Assembly (NCBI GenBank): GCA_945859605.1
Contig: OX243812.1
Location: 53,046,093-53,110,092, forward strand
DNA from: Lumbricus rubellus
Lineage: Eukaryota > Annelida > Clitellata > Crassiclitellata > Lumbricidae
Length of the DNA: 64,000 nucleotides
Direction: 5' to 3'
Part shown: positions 12,824 to 24,195 of the stretch, piece after piece
Position numbering within the stretch: position 1 is the stretch's first letter
Layout of the letters: every line of letters starts with the position of its first letter
Position numbers and translations under genes: made by a program
The notes under the pieces: model-generated
Databases searched by the model: none
Seen by the model: only the letters and a program-made list of their open reading frames with translations
What the model was told of the DNA's origin: nothing

Positions 12824-13224
12824 AAGCAATGTGTGTTGTAAAAAAAGTAAGTGATGTGGTTGTCATCACTATCCTGGATAAAAGTCAGGTGAATGAGAAA
12901 TAAGAAAAACTACCCAATTAAGTATTTATCAAGTAAGTCTGTATTTAACGGTTAAATAATGGATAAAAAGAATGCCTTGAGAAACTTAAAAAACCACTAC
13001 AATTAACTATTTACCGAGAAAGTTTATATTTAATGGTTACATAAAGGATAAAACGTGTTTTACTTTTTTCGGTATTCGTTCAAGAACCATTCAGATGTTT
13101 AATAAAACATCCTGCTTATGTTTTGTGTGGCTCTGTCCTGGTGTGCTGAATCAGATGTAACTTCAGCTAGCACATATGCAGTGTATTCAGCTATATTAAA
13201 TTTTCCTCTTCTAATAGTATTAAA

Positions 13225-13258
<34 letters not shown>

Positions 13259-16200
13259 TTAATATTACTATTATTATTAATAATAATAATAATATGAATT
13301 ACCATAACAAATGTCTAATAAAAAGGGCTACCCTGGTATTCTTTATTTCTTGCAAAGAAGAGCATATATAAACATGAACATTAAGTATGAATATTAAAAA
13401 ACATAAACAATATGCACAAAACACACTTGAGAGAACCAAGCGATGGCAAAATGATATCATCAGCAAACATGATGCAACAAAGCCAGGAATTGCCAACACT
13501 ACAATCTAGACCTTCTGCTCTCAAATCCACAATAAAATTATTAAGAAAAACGTTAAAAAATGCAGGTAACATCGCTCCAAACTGCAAATGACTTTTACGC
13601 AATGCACCAGATTGTTTACTATACCAATCTACAGGAATATCAACCACCCACTCCCCACACCACTGTGACACCAGACAACCAGACTTTAAGAGACCACAGT
13701 AAAAATCATAATGATTAAAGATGTCATAGGCATAGATAATATACAGAGCTTCCCTCAACACAGTACTACCCATTTTCAGCACAAAAATCAATCTAGGCAC
13801 GCATTGCAAATAATTATCACAACTCACTCCTTCCTCAACGTAAATTGAATTCCTGGATTTGATAAGTACTGTTAACCCGTTTTGGACCATCGTTCGTTTT
13901 ACGAACATATTTTTTGAAGACGTCAATTTGGGTGACGCCATGATTTTAATCTCCTGTACAGGTGTTTTTATGTCAGAAGGAAGATTGATTTGTCATATAA
14001 TATGAAAAAATTGTTGTTTTGAAAGTTTTGAACTTGTTTTGCAAAATGCCAAAAAACTGCAAAACCATGATAGATCGCCGTTGTTTGTTTGCAAAGTTGT
14101 TATTTTAGTTTCATAAGTGATAACAATCAAACTGATATGCATTTTAAAACTACACATATTTGTGACAAAACACATGGTATTTGCATAATTTTCCTGAAAA
14201 AAACGGAGTTGTAAAAAATTCATATATGTGTCATGTTCGTTTTACGAACATTGGTCCAATAGGTTACTGATGCGTCATGTCAAGTCAACGTTGATTTACA
14301 GACGAATACATGTGTATCTAAGCCTGGGCTGCATGTATAAACCAACTCAAATTGTAGGCCTATGCATGTATGCATGCACGCATGTATGCATATGCATATG
14401 TGCACTTATGCGTGCATGTATGTATGCATACAAGAATGTACGTATGCATGCATACACGCATGTATGGATCAATACATTGATGCTTGTGCGTATGTGTGTA
14501 CTGCATGTATGCATGTATGTAGGTATGCATGTATGTATGTATGTATGTATGTATGTATGTATGCATCTATATACGTATCAATGCATGGATGTATGCACGC
14601 AAGTATGCATAATTATAATAGATATAATTATGTATCGGTGTATGTGCATGCATTCATGCAGTCTGTATGTATATATGCATGCATGCATGTATGTTTGTTT
14701 GTATTTTCATTTGTGTAGCGCCCCTTCAAGCTCTCGCTACTCAGAGGCGCTCCCGAATGCAGAGTGGACACTGCATCGGAGTTTCACGCCGAAGCGCTGA
14801 GCAATTGCGAGTGAAGGACTTTCCCAATGTCCTTACGCGGTGAGGTGGATTCGAACCTCGAACATTCCGGCTCCAAGGCAACGACGCCACCACTACACCA
14901 CCGCGCTCCACATATGCATAAATGCATACACATATGCAGACATACATGTATGTTTGCATAATGCATGTGTATAATGTCTGTAATCCCTCTATAATTTATA
15001 AACTATGTATGTAATAGCCTATGTATGTATGTATGTACGCATGAATATTATGTATGTATGTATGTATGCATGTATGTATGCATGTATGCATGCATTAATG
15101 TATTATAGTTATGCATTTAAATTTTTTTATTGTGGTGTGATGTCATTTCGTGCAAGATCGATATGGCGCATGTTATCAGTAGCCTGTTGGACCAATGTTC
15201 GTAAAACGAACATATGCAATTTTGCATATGTTATATGAGATTTGTACAAAAATGCATTGCATATGTTGAGACATTATTTTTAAGGTTCAAAATACCATCG
15301 CAGTTGATAAAAAATTTGCCTAATAAAGTTTTGGTCCAAAACGGGTTAACTGAATTACTACAATAAAATTAAAACTTATTAATATTAATCTTGCTTACTC
15401 ATGATAAAAGAAATGATCAAGATTACCGTTTCCATTATGCTGTAGCAACAACATAATGAACATTAACAAACACCAATCCATGAGAAAATATTGGTATTAA
15501 CATAGGCCTACCATCCAGCGGTACGCTATCACGATACCAAGTCACAGAGGTTGCTGGGATAGCACTGGCGTTGCAGGTCAGACTTATGGACTCTCCCTCT
15601 GTAACGTTTTTGCTGTCTAGATGGTTCGCACTTGGTGGAAATGTCGGCTTGGCTGTAAATGCAAATAGAAATACATTGATGAAATCCCAGAATACACCAG
15701 TCATATTAAACACACAGAGAGATATGAAGAAAGTTCAGTGAAAATACAGCTACACTTCAAGCCACAGTCAAGTGGCAGTCTAGAGGAAGTCTTAGCCGGG
15801 CTGTTGATCCAGGAGCTGGGGATCAAATCCATGCCAAGGCAAAAACATTAAATTCCTAGATTCATGCTCCACTAATGCTCTCCAATTGACTAAGTTACAG
15901 AGGTAATAAAAAAAACTGCTGCATAACTTGTAACGTAGGTTGCTTTGCATTTCTTATCCATACTATAGTATCTGTACACTCTAATGATGATGATGAAAAA
16001 TAAATAGACCTTTCCACTATCCTACTCACATAAATTCACGAGTACAATTTCAATTATATCAGTTACCCTTAAAATAACGCATCCTGCCTTATTTTCCCTT
16101 ACAATTTTGACAAAAAATATCAAAAATTCTACTGATTCACCTTCAATGATGAGTGCGATTGTGGCATTGGCAAAACCAGTGTTGTCACCGGTTCCAGTGC

Positions 16201-19200
16201 AGATGTAATCTCCTGCATCACCCGCTATCAGGTTTGAGATGGTTGCCTCTGTATAGTAGGTCTTTGAATCAATTGACCAACGTGGAAGTGGAGGCAAGAT
16301 GCCGTTCAACTTTTTCCAACTGATGGTTGGAACAGGGCTGAAAAAATTTAACAAAAGCTGCTAAAAAATCGAATTACGTTACATGCCAAGCTGTTTATAA
16401 GACAAAGTCGAACGGAGTTATTATTATTATTATTAATAATATTATTATTACTATTATTACTATTATTATTATTATAACCATTATTATTATCATCATTATT
16501 ATTACTATTACTATTATTAATTCTTATTATTATTACATACTGATTAAGTGCGACTATTTAATGACTGATTGATGGCGCAGTGCAATAGTGCAAAAGTGAA
16601 TAAACAACTTGCTCAAGGTCCAAAGTGGTAACACCTGATGGCATGGATGGTAGCATAAAAAGGTATGGTCACAGAACCAACCTACCTGTAACCAAGTACC
16701 GGTGCATCTGGGTGAACAGACAGATATACGACTGTGGAATTTGAACATACGGCTGTGGCAGTGTGGCTCCTCATAATGCTCCGGTGCCTTGGGGCTGGAA
16801 GGTTGCGGGTTCGAATGGATGGATGGATGAATGAATGAATGAATAGAGAAGTGAATGGTTGGCCGAGTTGCTCATTCACTTAATGGTTGATGGCTTGGTG
16901 ATTAGTAACAAATGGTTTTTTTATGACACTTACTTTCCGTAGAACAAGCATTCGATTTTCACGGAGCCACCAATCAGGCCAATCACAGGTGATTCTGTAC
17001 TGAAGGCAACACTTGGAGCCTTTGTAGGTACTGGATTAACAGCTGACATATAACATCATTCAGAATTAATTTAATGACTAACATAATCTCATTTAAAACA
17101 GTTAATTAATAAAACTGGAAATCACTCAATCATTATAATTAATATAAATTATATTTAATCAATAGAAATCTATAAATGCTACAAGTAATTTGTGTATTTG
17201 TGTATTTCAGGGAACATGTATATTCCATAGGAAATGTGTACACACCCTAGTTAAGTAATGTGCATAATCAAGGAATACATATTCTAACCGAAGCCTTAAA
17301 ACTCAAACAATAACCCCTCACCCTAACCAAACTCCAGCCCTAAACTATAACCCAACATATACTCTGATTTTACACATTCAATGTAACATACGTTATACAC
17401 GCTTCTATTTAAAAAATCTTACTGAATTGAATATTACCATTTATAAAGCGCTTCTCTCAGCAAAAGCCTCTCAGAAGCGCTCCCAGTGCCATCGACCATG
17501 AGAAAAAAGGAGGATTTGAGGTGAGAGAAAGATGAGGAAAGACTACCATGCAAAGAGAAAGGCAGAGCGATCTGATGGTGGAAGTCCATTTCATATAGAG
17601 AGGGTCCTATGCAGACAAAGCATTTGGATTAAGCCATGTTAATGGTTGCTTTGTTCTCCTTGAAACGAGATCAGGCACCCCGAACACAATTTCAACTGTC
17701 AACCATGGAGAGGGTACCGTGAGCTGGGGGGAGGGGAGGATCCACATCTCGGTCACTGTTCCATTCATTGGAGCAATATTTTCTTAAAGATGTGCTTCTT
17801 GTTCCTAATGGGCTCAATATCTGCCTATGTCAGTGCCTTCGAAATGTAATTAATATATCAGCAAAACTTTAAAATGCCATTCCAATGAAACATAAGATAA
17901 GATTCAAGTGAAGTTCAGTTATATTAGACAATATGCATCTGAAGATCATTCATACAAAAATGCAGAACATAATAATGTGAGTGAAGGACTTGCTCACGGT
18001 CCCTACACAGCAGCCGCATTAGATGAGTAACAAACATATACTCTTCACATTATATGCCCACTGCTCTGACCAATCGGCCACTATGCCACATAATTCCTAT
18101 TACATGACATGTTTCTATAGTTAAGCAATATTACATTATATTCAACCGACTTCAGAGACATTGCATCACATTCATCTGCAAAAGATCATTTACATTAGAT
18201 CACATTCACCTGTAGTTTGGACTTGAGAAATTATGCTTTAAAAGTGCAAACTGTAACAACATCGCAGTTTATACAACAGCATTTAATTTAGAGTAAAACA
18301 TGACCTGTTGAATGATCTACCATGAAACCTACCAGTGATAGAGAGGCTGGCATAGCTGCCACCAATAACCAGATCCAGAAAAGAGTTAAAGACGTGGCAC
18401 TTGTACAACTTCTTGTTCTGTTCGTCTTCCTTCTTGACAAAGGAAAAGTGCAAATTTCCTGAAATTATAATATAGTGGGGTTTCAAATATTAATCATCAG
18501 TGAGAAAAGTAGGAAATACGGCGAACATGCAGGCAACCATCAGGTCTTCTCCAGTGAATTAGTCAGAATTTAGGTGATTTTTAAAAATTAATTCCAGTTT
18601 TGCATTTGGGTCCTTATGGGGACAGTGTTTTCTTCATCCAAACAATCAATACTTTGACGCCACTGGACCCCATCCATCTATCAGACCATGACCAGTTCCT
18701 AGTTGAAGAGTCAAGGAACATGTCTATAGGCCTACAATCTAGCATCAACCGGGAAAAGCTACAATTTGGTGAAAGAGCAAGAAAGGGCTTTATGGTAACA
18801 TCGAATGAAATCAGAATGGGTTTAATGGCACAGGACAAGGGAGCATGTCAAATCAAACTTTGCTTTTTGCTGTATAAAATAATCTCAAGGGTTCTGTCAA
18901 CAAATTTAAACATCAAAACAGTTCCATAGACAAAAGGATTGCAAAACAACATTGCGTCATGACAACAGTCATTATAAGCACTCACCAAGAGCATCAATTT
19001 GAATTCTTTCGTTAACCACCAGCTTGACGGGATTTTCATCAGCCGTAGACAATGCAAGAAACCAAGTAAAGGTGGAACTAGGTACACTCTTTAGCTGCTC
19101 ACAAGGCAACATGTGGTTGTCGCCCTCTGTAACATAATAGGGTTTCGGATTGCCTGACGTAAACGTTGCAAGAGTAGCAATCTGAACAAAGGAAACATTC

Positions 19201-21526
19201 GACATGGCGGTTCCGTAGTTGTTTTCTGCCAGACACTGGTAATAGCCAGTGCTTAAATGTGATGCCTTAACGATCTCTATGGTTCCAGTGACCGCAGGCT
19301 CGATCCATCGGATGTCTGGACTGTTTGGATCCAGTTTAACTCCATTTCTTCTCCAGTCGAATCTAGGTAAAATACACACAAACATGAAGAAAACACTAGA
19401 CGCTTAATATATATATTTTTATTTATTTATATGTGAGGCACGGGTGTAGGGATATATTCGGTGCCCTGGAGCCGCAAGGTTGCGGGTTTGAATCCACCTT
19501 AAGCAGCCACATAAGACCATCAGCAAGAACTTCATTAGCAATTTCTCATGCACTTCGGCGTGAAACTCGGATTTAGTTTTCGCACTGTAGTCAGCAGCAC
19601 CTCTGAGTAGCAATCTTGAACGGGCACTATAACTATAACAAGTGTACATACATACAATACATACATACATACATACATACATACATACATACATACATAC
19701 ATACATACATACATACATACATTTGAAATAGCAACTCGTAAAAGCAATATGGTTTTTGACATAAATTAAGACAAAACCCTCTTCACTTCAGGAATTTAAT
19801 CATTTCAGGAGACATTAACCCAATAGAACAATGCTTATATGGAGCAGACAGCTTGCAACTGGGAGTGTCCTAGTCACAGCTGTGTCTGATCTTTTCTGAC
19901 ATTACTGTTCAGATTGCAGAAAGCACCAGGTCTGCAGTTCAGCCAGTCAGGAAGTCACCAAGACTTAACATAACTGTACCAAGATCAATCAATCCATTAA
20001 CCAACCAACCAATCAACCAATCAATTAATATTCGTTTATTTAACCATAAAAGCTGACACATATGCAAGTTGTAAAAAAATTACATGGGTTGAGGTTCTTA
20101 AGGCAACATGTACACTTCAACAGTATTAACAGCCAGTACTAAAAGTCTAATAAAAGAAGTGCTTGGACGCCCATTACCTTTCAAAAAGTGCCAGGATGCC
20201 CCTCACATTTTCAGGTGTGCTGGCCAAATAAGTGGCAGGACGGCATAGAGATTTGAAAATAAGTGCCAGGACGCTACCCATGACCGTCCTATCACACTTT
20301 AAGCTCTTATACAAAAATACATTTGTCTTTTACGGGCATGGTAAAGTTATGAGCTGTCATGCAATCAGTTGACTGTTCTTATTAACAATTGCACTCAATT
20401 AATCTACAAAATTCTTCTGTATGGAACATGACAATGGCACACTGCCATGATACTGGTATAACTTGTGATTTAAGACGATCAGAAGATTATGCATTATGAT
20501 TGCTGATTGGTTCCATCGTAAAAAATTTCCAACACTCAAAAATAGCAATGCAGGTTGCACAACTAAAATATTTCCGCCATTTATTAAGTGTATCCTAAAG
20601 ATCAGATTTGTATTTATAAATACCTTGGTTTTGGATAACCAGTTGATACACAGTCCAGTCTGACATCATCAGAATTACGATATAGTATTTCAGTAGTTGG
20701 TCCAGTAATGATGTCCGGTGGCATTCGCACTGATATGAAAAAGACATCGAAGCGAAGAAAGTTCAGTCTCACAAAAATGCAGAAACTTTTCTGAATACGT
20801 ACGCCAGTGGTTCCCAACCTTTTTTGACTATAGGGCCACTTTTTCGAAGTTGGAGGACACGAGGGCCACTTTTTCTTAGTTAGGACATTTAGGGGGCCAC
20901 AATGCTAAAATTTAATTAACTAAAAGCATATAAAAATTGTTATAATGAATTCTAAGTAGAATGTTTGATGTTTATAGACTTCAAAATAAAAGAATTTGTA
21001 ATAGAAAATTATTATTATTTTCTACCCTGTCCAAATTGTCAATTTTTTCATATATTTTTGTTAATTCTTTGAGAGATGAGTGCCATTGCTGAGGCCTGGC
21101 GGGCCATTTTGTGAGGCCTCGCGGGCCACTTTTGGCCCGCGGGCCACGGGTTGGGAACCGCTGGCGTACGCACAAAGTATGTTAGCAATCATTTGCATAA
21201 TTATCATTTAATAAGAGCATTTTATATACAGTGCTTTTCCAAGATACCTTGTCAGAGTCATCACAAAACAAACCATGGATGGCATGTAATCAAGGATCAG
21301 AAAAGCAAAAGGAACAGAAATATATGCAATGAAATTAACTGAAACACATGAAAAGACTTCATCGCTATAAGATGATGTTAAACATTGGAACACATACATA
21401 CACTGATTCATTCATTCATTGTGCATAACCTACAACAATCAAAACCAATATAAAAATCGTCTACGTACTATCGCTTGCCAGAACGACTTCAATAGCAAGG
21501 ATATTTAGGACAAAACGGTGAAACAT
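8725..21526 (-). CDS. L1/neuroglian-like Ig cell-adhesion receptor lacking FNIII domains (12 coding exons)
   Basis: Twelve coding exons (21526-21469, 20729-20624, 19362-18986, 18458-18333, 17042-16934, 16337-16141, 15652-15512, 12751-12584, 12190-11894, 11024-10902, 9644-9566, 8854-8725) join with GT/AG borders and consistent phases into 636 codons plus stop. Order: hydrophobic N-terminus as signal peptide (1-19), five Ig domains each with Cys-Trp-Cys, one membrane segment (about 534-557), and a tail of about 80 residues beginning YRRNKGD. Ig1-Ig4 track the L1 family: FDWRRNG and YYQCLAENNYGTAMSN in Ig1, GNLHFSFVKKED in Ig2, VIQCNASNTHGYAFAQGF in Ig4; the juxtamembrane RNKG is also L1-like. 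L1-family proteins are surface adhesion molecules of neurons and epithelia that bind ankyrin inside the cell. Usual members have six Ig plus four or five FNIII domains; here Ig5 is followed directly by the membrane exon. An upstream coding exon cannot be excluded. Confidence 0.85.
8855..9565. other. Intron of the Ig gene
   Basis: I see no gene, repeat or mobile element here. Confidence 0.5.
9566..9644 (-). CDS. Ig gene exon (cytoplasmic tail)
   Basis: Acceptor TTTTGCAG, donor GTGAGG. It encodes VDKQERKTGNDPEKDLLVDS and then FQDYQR. The segment DSFQDYQ sits where L1-family proteins carry the ankyrin-binding SFIGQY motif but does not match it. Confidence 0.8.
9645..10901. other. Intron of the Ig gene
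   Basis: No gene seen. A SINE-like tail (AGGAGCGCTTCTTAAAG, partly duplicated) lies near 10715-10800. Confidence 0.5.
10902..11024 (-). CDS. Ig gene transmembrane exon
   Basis: Phase-1 borders, with acceptor AATGTCAG and donor GTAGGT. It encodes about 24 hydrophobic residues (GLWWILIIIIVLLLLLILIL, then IVCLC) followed by the stop-transfer YRRNKG. Confidence 0.88.
11025..11893. other. Intron between Ig5 and the membrane exon
   Basis: This is where FNIII exons would be expected in an L1-family gene. I read both strands and see only AT-rich sequence and a SINE copy (11638-11842). Confidence 0.6.
11638..11842 (-). mobile_element. tRNA-derived SINE copy
   Basis: Same family as the copies at 3881 and 14713. 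On the minus strand the B-box GGTTCGAATCC is intact; the body reads through GAGTCCGGGATTGCC-like sequence to GGGGCACTTTATAA. Confidence 0.75.
11894..12190 (-). CDS. Ig gene exon: Ig domain 5 in a single exon
   Basis: Phase 1 at both ends. It contains VTFSCRATSDD, HTWFLNDQPVV and GTYRCQVTNG, the Cys, Trp and Cys of an Ig fold. It resembles the L1-family Ig5/Ig6 only loosely. Confidence 0.88.
12584..12751 (-). CDS. Ig gene exon: second half of Ig4
   Basis: Acceptor TTATTTTCAG, donor GTAAGC, phase 1 to 1. It encodes LPPKYRLSSDGLELTITGL and VIQCNASNTHGYAFAQGF, very like L1-family Ig4. Confidence 0.85.
12773..12821. repeat. (CA)n microsatellite
   Basis: A pure dinucleotide run lies about 20 bp upstream (in transcription sense) of the Ig4 acceptor, in the intron. 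Confidence 0.95.
13224..13295. repeat. (TAA)n microsatellite
   Basis: An imperfect TAA/TTA trinucleotide run. Confidence 0.9.
13400..13865 (-). pseudogene. LINE reverse-transcriptase relic
   Basis: The minus-strand frame contains HLQFGAMLPAFFNVFLNNFI and then MFADDIILPSLGSL. These match the palm-motif order of non-LTR retrotransposons (QG..LSP..FN.. and the catalytic F/YADD). The QGGxLSP motif is altered and no 5' or 3' continuation is visible, so it is a dead fragment. It ends where a TTAA-flanked transposon was inserted at 13872. Confidence 0.75.
14500..14570. repeat. (ATGT)n microsatellite inside the piggyBac-type element
   Basis: TATG repeats with interruptions spread over roughly 14350-14700 and again at 15005-15105. 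The long frames across them are repeat artefacts. Confidence 0.9.
14713..14912 (-). mobile_element. tRNA-derived SINE copy (best preserved)
   Basis: On the minus strand: GCGCGGTGGTGTAGTGGTGG (A-box side), GGTTCGAATCCACC (B-box), body with GAGTCCTTCACTCGCAATTG-like sequence on this strand's complement, and the end AGCGAGAGCTTGAAGGGGC. It is nested inside the TTAA-flanked element. Confidence 0.85.
15512..15652 (-). CDS. Ig gene exon: first half of Ig4
   Basis: Acceptor TGCATTTACAG. The donor is GTAGGCCTATG, so the genome's common TAGGCCTA palindrome overlaps the splice site. It encodes ISLTCNASAIPATSVTWYRD. Confidence 0.87.
15653..16140. other. Intron of the Ig gene
   Basis: No gene, repeat family or mobile element recognised. 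Confidence 0.5.
16141..16337 (-). CDS. Ig gene exon: second half of Ig3
   Basis: Phase 2 to 1, acceptor TTTTTTCAG, donor GTGAAT. It encodes PVPTISWKKLNG and GDYICTGTGDNTG. Confidence 0.87.
16415..16535. repeat. (TTA)n microsatellite
   Basis: An imperfect TTA trinucleotide run in the intron between the Ig3 exons. A partial SINE head with GGTTGCGGGTTCGAATGG follows near 16770-16818. Confidence 0.9.
16934..17042 (-). CDS. Ig gene exon: first half of Ig3
   Basis: Phase 1 to 2, acceptor ATATGTCAG, donor GTAAGT. It encodes AVNPVPTKAPSVAFS and SVKIECLFYG. Confidence 0.85.
17043..18332. other. Intron of the Ig gene
   Basis: SINE fragments lie near 17440-17490 and 17980-18090 (AGTGAAGGACTTGCTC and a degraded head). 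Otherwise nothing recognised. Confidence 0.5.
18333..18458 (-). CDS. Ig gene exon: second half of Ig2
   Basis: Phase 1 to 1. It encodes GNLHFSFVKKEDEQNKKLYK and CHVFNSFLDLV, with the L1-family Ig2 signature GNLxFS. Confidence 0.87.
18986..19362 (-). CDS. Ig gene exon: end of Ig1 and start of Ig2
   Basis: Phase 2 to 1, acceptor ACCTAG, donor GTGAGT. It encodes FDWRRNGVKLDPNS, GYYQCLAENNYGTAMSN and then PYYVTEGDNHMLPCEQL. The same Ig1/Ig2 arrangement is found in L1CAM and neuroglian. Confidence 0.9.
19432..19635 (+). mobile_element. tRNA-derived SINE copy
   Basis: In direct orientation: GCACGGGTGTAGGGATA, B-box GGTTTGAATCCACC, and the body ending GCACCTCTGAGTAGC and GGGCACTATAA. It is followed by a (CATA)n run. 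Confidence 0.8.
19645..19722. repeat. (CATA)n microsatellite
   Basis: A nearly pure tetranucleotide run directly behind the SINE. Confidence 0.95.
20131..20290. repeat. Degenerate repeat with AGTGCCAGGACGC-type units
   Basis: Three units related to AAGTGCCAGGATGCCCC follow each other. A related stretch lies at 24778-24860. Both begin near CCAGTGCTAAAAG or CCAGTACTAAAAG, so they are probably relics of one interspersed element. Confidence 0.6.
20624..20729 (-). CDS. Ig gene exon: first half of Ig1
   Basis: Phase 1 to 2, acceptor TTCATATCAG, donor GTATTT. It encodes MPPDIITGPTTEILYRNSDD and VRLDCVSTGYPKPR; the pattern PPxI and DDxxLxC is typical of L1-family Ig1. Confidence 0.87.
20805..21163. 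mobile_element. Non-autonomous hAT element (359 bp)
   Basis: Ends CAGTGGTTCCCAACCTTTTT and, inverted, CAGCGGTTCCCAACC. The flanking 8-bp sequences ACGTACGC and GCGTACGC match at 7 of 8 positions. Same family as the element at 58575-59020. Confidence 0.85.
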
Positions 21527-21554
21527 TCTGCAGCCGTCGTTTCTTTCAACAGAT
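21469..21554 (-). CDS. Ig gene first coding exon with signal peptide
   Basis: The ATG is at 21524-21526 and the donor at the low end is GTACGT. It encodes MFHRFVLNILAIEVVLASD, a hydrophobic N-terminus that suits a signal peptide although it holds one Glu. The exon begins after GTTTGCAG at 21554, so a further 5' (UTR or coding) exon should exist upstream, at higher coordinates. Confidence 0.7.
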
Positions 21555-24195
21555 CTGCAAACAAGACATCACAGAAAGAAACTTAACAGCATACCACCAT
21601 TCTGTCACACCTTTCAAGTTACAGGTCATAAGTCCACAGCACATCATGCCACTGTTCGTCATAGTTCTCAGAATAACATACGATATCTAAGCTCTTTGAG
21701 ACAAAAATTATACTAATATCTTCAAAATATTTCTTTGAGACATTGACGTCTTTTGAATTGGAATTGTTTAAACAATCAATGCAGTTTTTAACTGAAGACT
21801 GCTCATGTTGAATATAATAGATACTTCTAAGATGTAACTTTCGAAAAAGTACAATGATATGATAACTCTTCATTAAATATTAGAAAAGCAAGACATTTCA
21901 TAGTCTAGTTTTATCTTTAGTAAATCTATTATAGTTTTCTGGACCTCACACAGGTGAGGCAATTTGAAAAGTTTTCATTACTGATGAGTGATGACACAAA
22001 ACAAATTCCCCAAGGGACGAAAAAATTTCAGCCAACTGTTTGAACAATGGGTTTCCAATATAATTGCTGTCAGACACTCGTTGCCTTTTCTAGCAATTTT
22101 CATTAAAAAATGAAGTTACGAATGAAAGTTACGAAATTGTTCATCTGATTGAATTATGTGCCACCGATTGATGACTTGTGAAGTATGTACCGGTACACAC
22201 ACATCAGGAAATAGTGCTGTAGAATTCGCTAATCGCTGCTGAAGAACATTAAAAATTTATGGAGCAACCAGTTTGTCCAAGGCAGTCGACTCCTAGGCAT
22301 AAAACTGTCAAACTGACAAGAAGTGGATAGCAATATGAATAGGAACAGCTTGTACCGGTACTGACTGAAGTAAGAGAAGCAATCGAGTACAGGAAGACAG
22401 CCATTACCTTCTAGATAACCCACTAGCCTAGTAGAGATCTTCTTCACACCTGGAACAATTGTAGCACGCTTCAAACAGAAAGCGTAAATGAACAAAGCTT
22501 TTACAAAATCAAATTTCACAACGCCCAAACTGTGAATGTCGTGCTATAAACACGACTAAAAGATCTTGTAGCAGAGTAGCAGTGACACACCAACCTGACA
22601 CTTTTCAAATTAAGTCCAATTAAATCAGTTTTCATGTGAAAGTAGCGAGTAATCCGGTCTGAGTAACGCTCATTTTGAAATCGCAATAGATGGTCTGCTC
22701 CAATCACCTACTAATCTACCTACACTCCACTGGTCTTATCTCTACCCACATCATTGTGATCTCAAGCTTTCATCAAAGGCTGCAGGGACAAGGTTCATCT
22801 TAAACTGATAAAGAATCAAATCAAATGAGTAGTCAGTCATTACCAATCGGGCCATGAGCAGGTAATATCGTTATTCAACAAAAGCAACATGCCTCAACAC
22901 AGGTCTGAAAAATAAGAAACTAAAACTCACTTAGTTGCAAGAGGCCTGCAGTGATAGCTGCAAAATAAGTTCTCTAAGAACAAGTCGATGTTTTTCCACA
23001 CTGCCAGATAATAGCTAAAAGTATTTGGAATAAAACGTCAAGAGCTAAGCATAATTATGTCTTCACATCAGGTTATTAAGATGCTGTCTTGATTTCAAGT
23101 AGGATGTACGGTATTTGTAAAGGGTCAGGGTTCAAACTATCAACTGCACTTCCAATCCACTGCAGTGGATAAAAATCCTCAGTGACTATGTTCTCAACAG
23201 CAAGAATGCACGAAGGTTTTAATTCTCATACCCCACAGCACTGCTTGTAAGAAGTCATTCTTTTTGGTTCCTCCACCATCATTATCCGCCACCCACCATC
23301 ATTTCCTCCATCTTTATCATCGCTTTGGCTTCCCACTCGAAAAAAAAATTTCATCACTTGGAGAATTTTTAACCCAAATCCTCTGATCCGCCATATTATT
23401 CTTGGCCTAAATTATACCGAGCTTAACGCTATTCTGCCAACCTGGTCTACTGGTTACCAGACTTGAAGGCTGTCCAACTGATCCGACCATTTGGAGAATT
23501 ATCTCAAATCGTCTAAACCTCCACCTTTCAATTCTCAACTTAAATGATGCCAAACTTCACAGCTACTTTACCAATCTTGCCCACTGGTTACCACACTTGA
23601 AGGGTGTCCAACTGATCCGACTCAATGCAGCACTCATGAATAAGTTGGTGCCCTGTGATTGGCTTTTGAGTGGCAGCACTGTAAACGCTTATGATTATGA
23701 CTAGTTACTGTCACTCAAAAACTCAACATTCAAAAAGTGCAGTCGCAGAGTTGTCTAGTTTTTTAACCACTACCTTCTTCGGCCACAATTATATTTGCGT
23801 CGTTCTGCATGATATCAGTACACTGTTCAATAGCCATGGACTGTCTTCTTTGCATTATTTCACCAAATTTAATCAGCATCTTTGTAGGTTTATTACCAGT
23901 GAATTGACTCACTAGTTAACTGACTAAAAGCTAATAACATATTATTACTTTGCGATTTATATACTCTTATAGAGCCAAAAGCCTTTGGTCAAAATGGTTT
24001 GCTAAACAGTAAGATTTCTGACAAGATATTGAGGCCTACACTCATCATTACTTCGTTGATAGTGACCTTCATTTTTGACTACAATGGGGAGTATTGCTCC
24101 TAAAACAAACTTGTTGGTACTTCTGTCACTATGATATGTAAGTACTTGTGATCATTTAAAACTTGTTTTGTTATTGTTGGTAATAAGTATTTTGT
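21555..24195. other. Upstream region of the Ig gene
   Basis: No supported gene. A two-copy direct repeat of about 134 bp, with TGGTTACCASACTTGAAGG and CTGTCCAACTGATCCGAC-like sequence, lies at about 23350-23630. Confidence 0.5.

Larger units (their letters stand above)
13876..15345. mobile_element. piggyBac-type non-autonomous transposon (1470 bp)
   Basis: Both ends are flanked by TTAA (13872-13875 and 15346-15349), the piggyBac target. The termini are inverted repeats starting CCCGTTTTGGACCA. A subterminal palindrome TTCGTTTTACGAA occurs near the left end, at about 14238 and again at about 15199. The last two form a long internal inverted pair with TTGGTCCAA and further matching bases. No transposase is visible. 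The middle carries a SINE and ATGT-type microsatellite. Confidence 0.8.

Noticed and set aside
14852..14870. Possible tRNA gene (B-box GGTTCGAATCC)
   Set aside because: The cloverleaf is not complete, and the same head occurs attached to a SINE body several times.
14228..14966. Long Met/Cys/His/Tyr-rich frames on both strands
   Set aside because: They run through TATG repeats and a SINE; no protein family features or splice sites.
13876..15345. Possible piggyBac transposase gene
   Set aside because: No frame of sufficient length or motif inside; the element is non-autonomous.
18600..18929. 109-codon plus-strand frame with LSDHDQFLV, faintly like a LINE endonuclease motif
   Set aside because: Too short and no further family motifs; it lies in an intron of the Ig gene.
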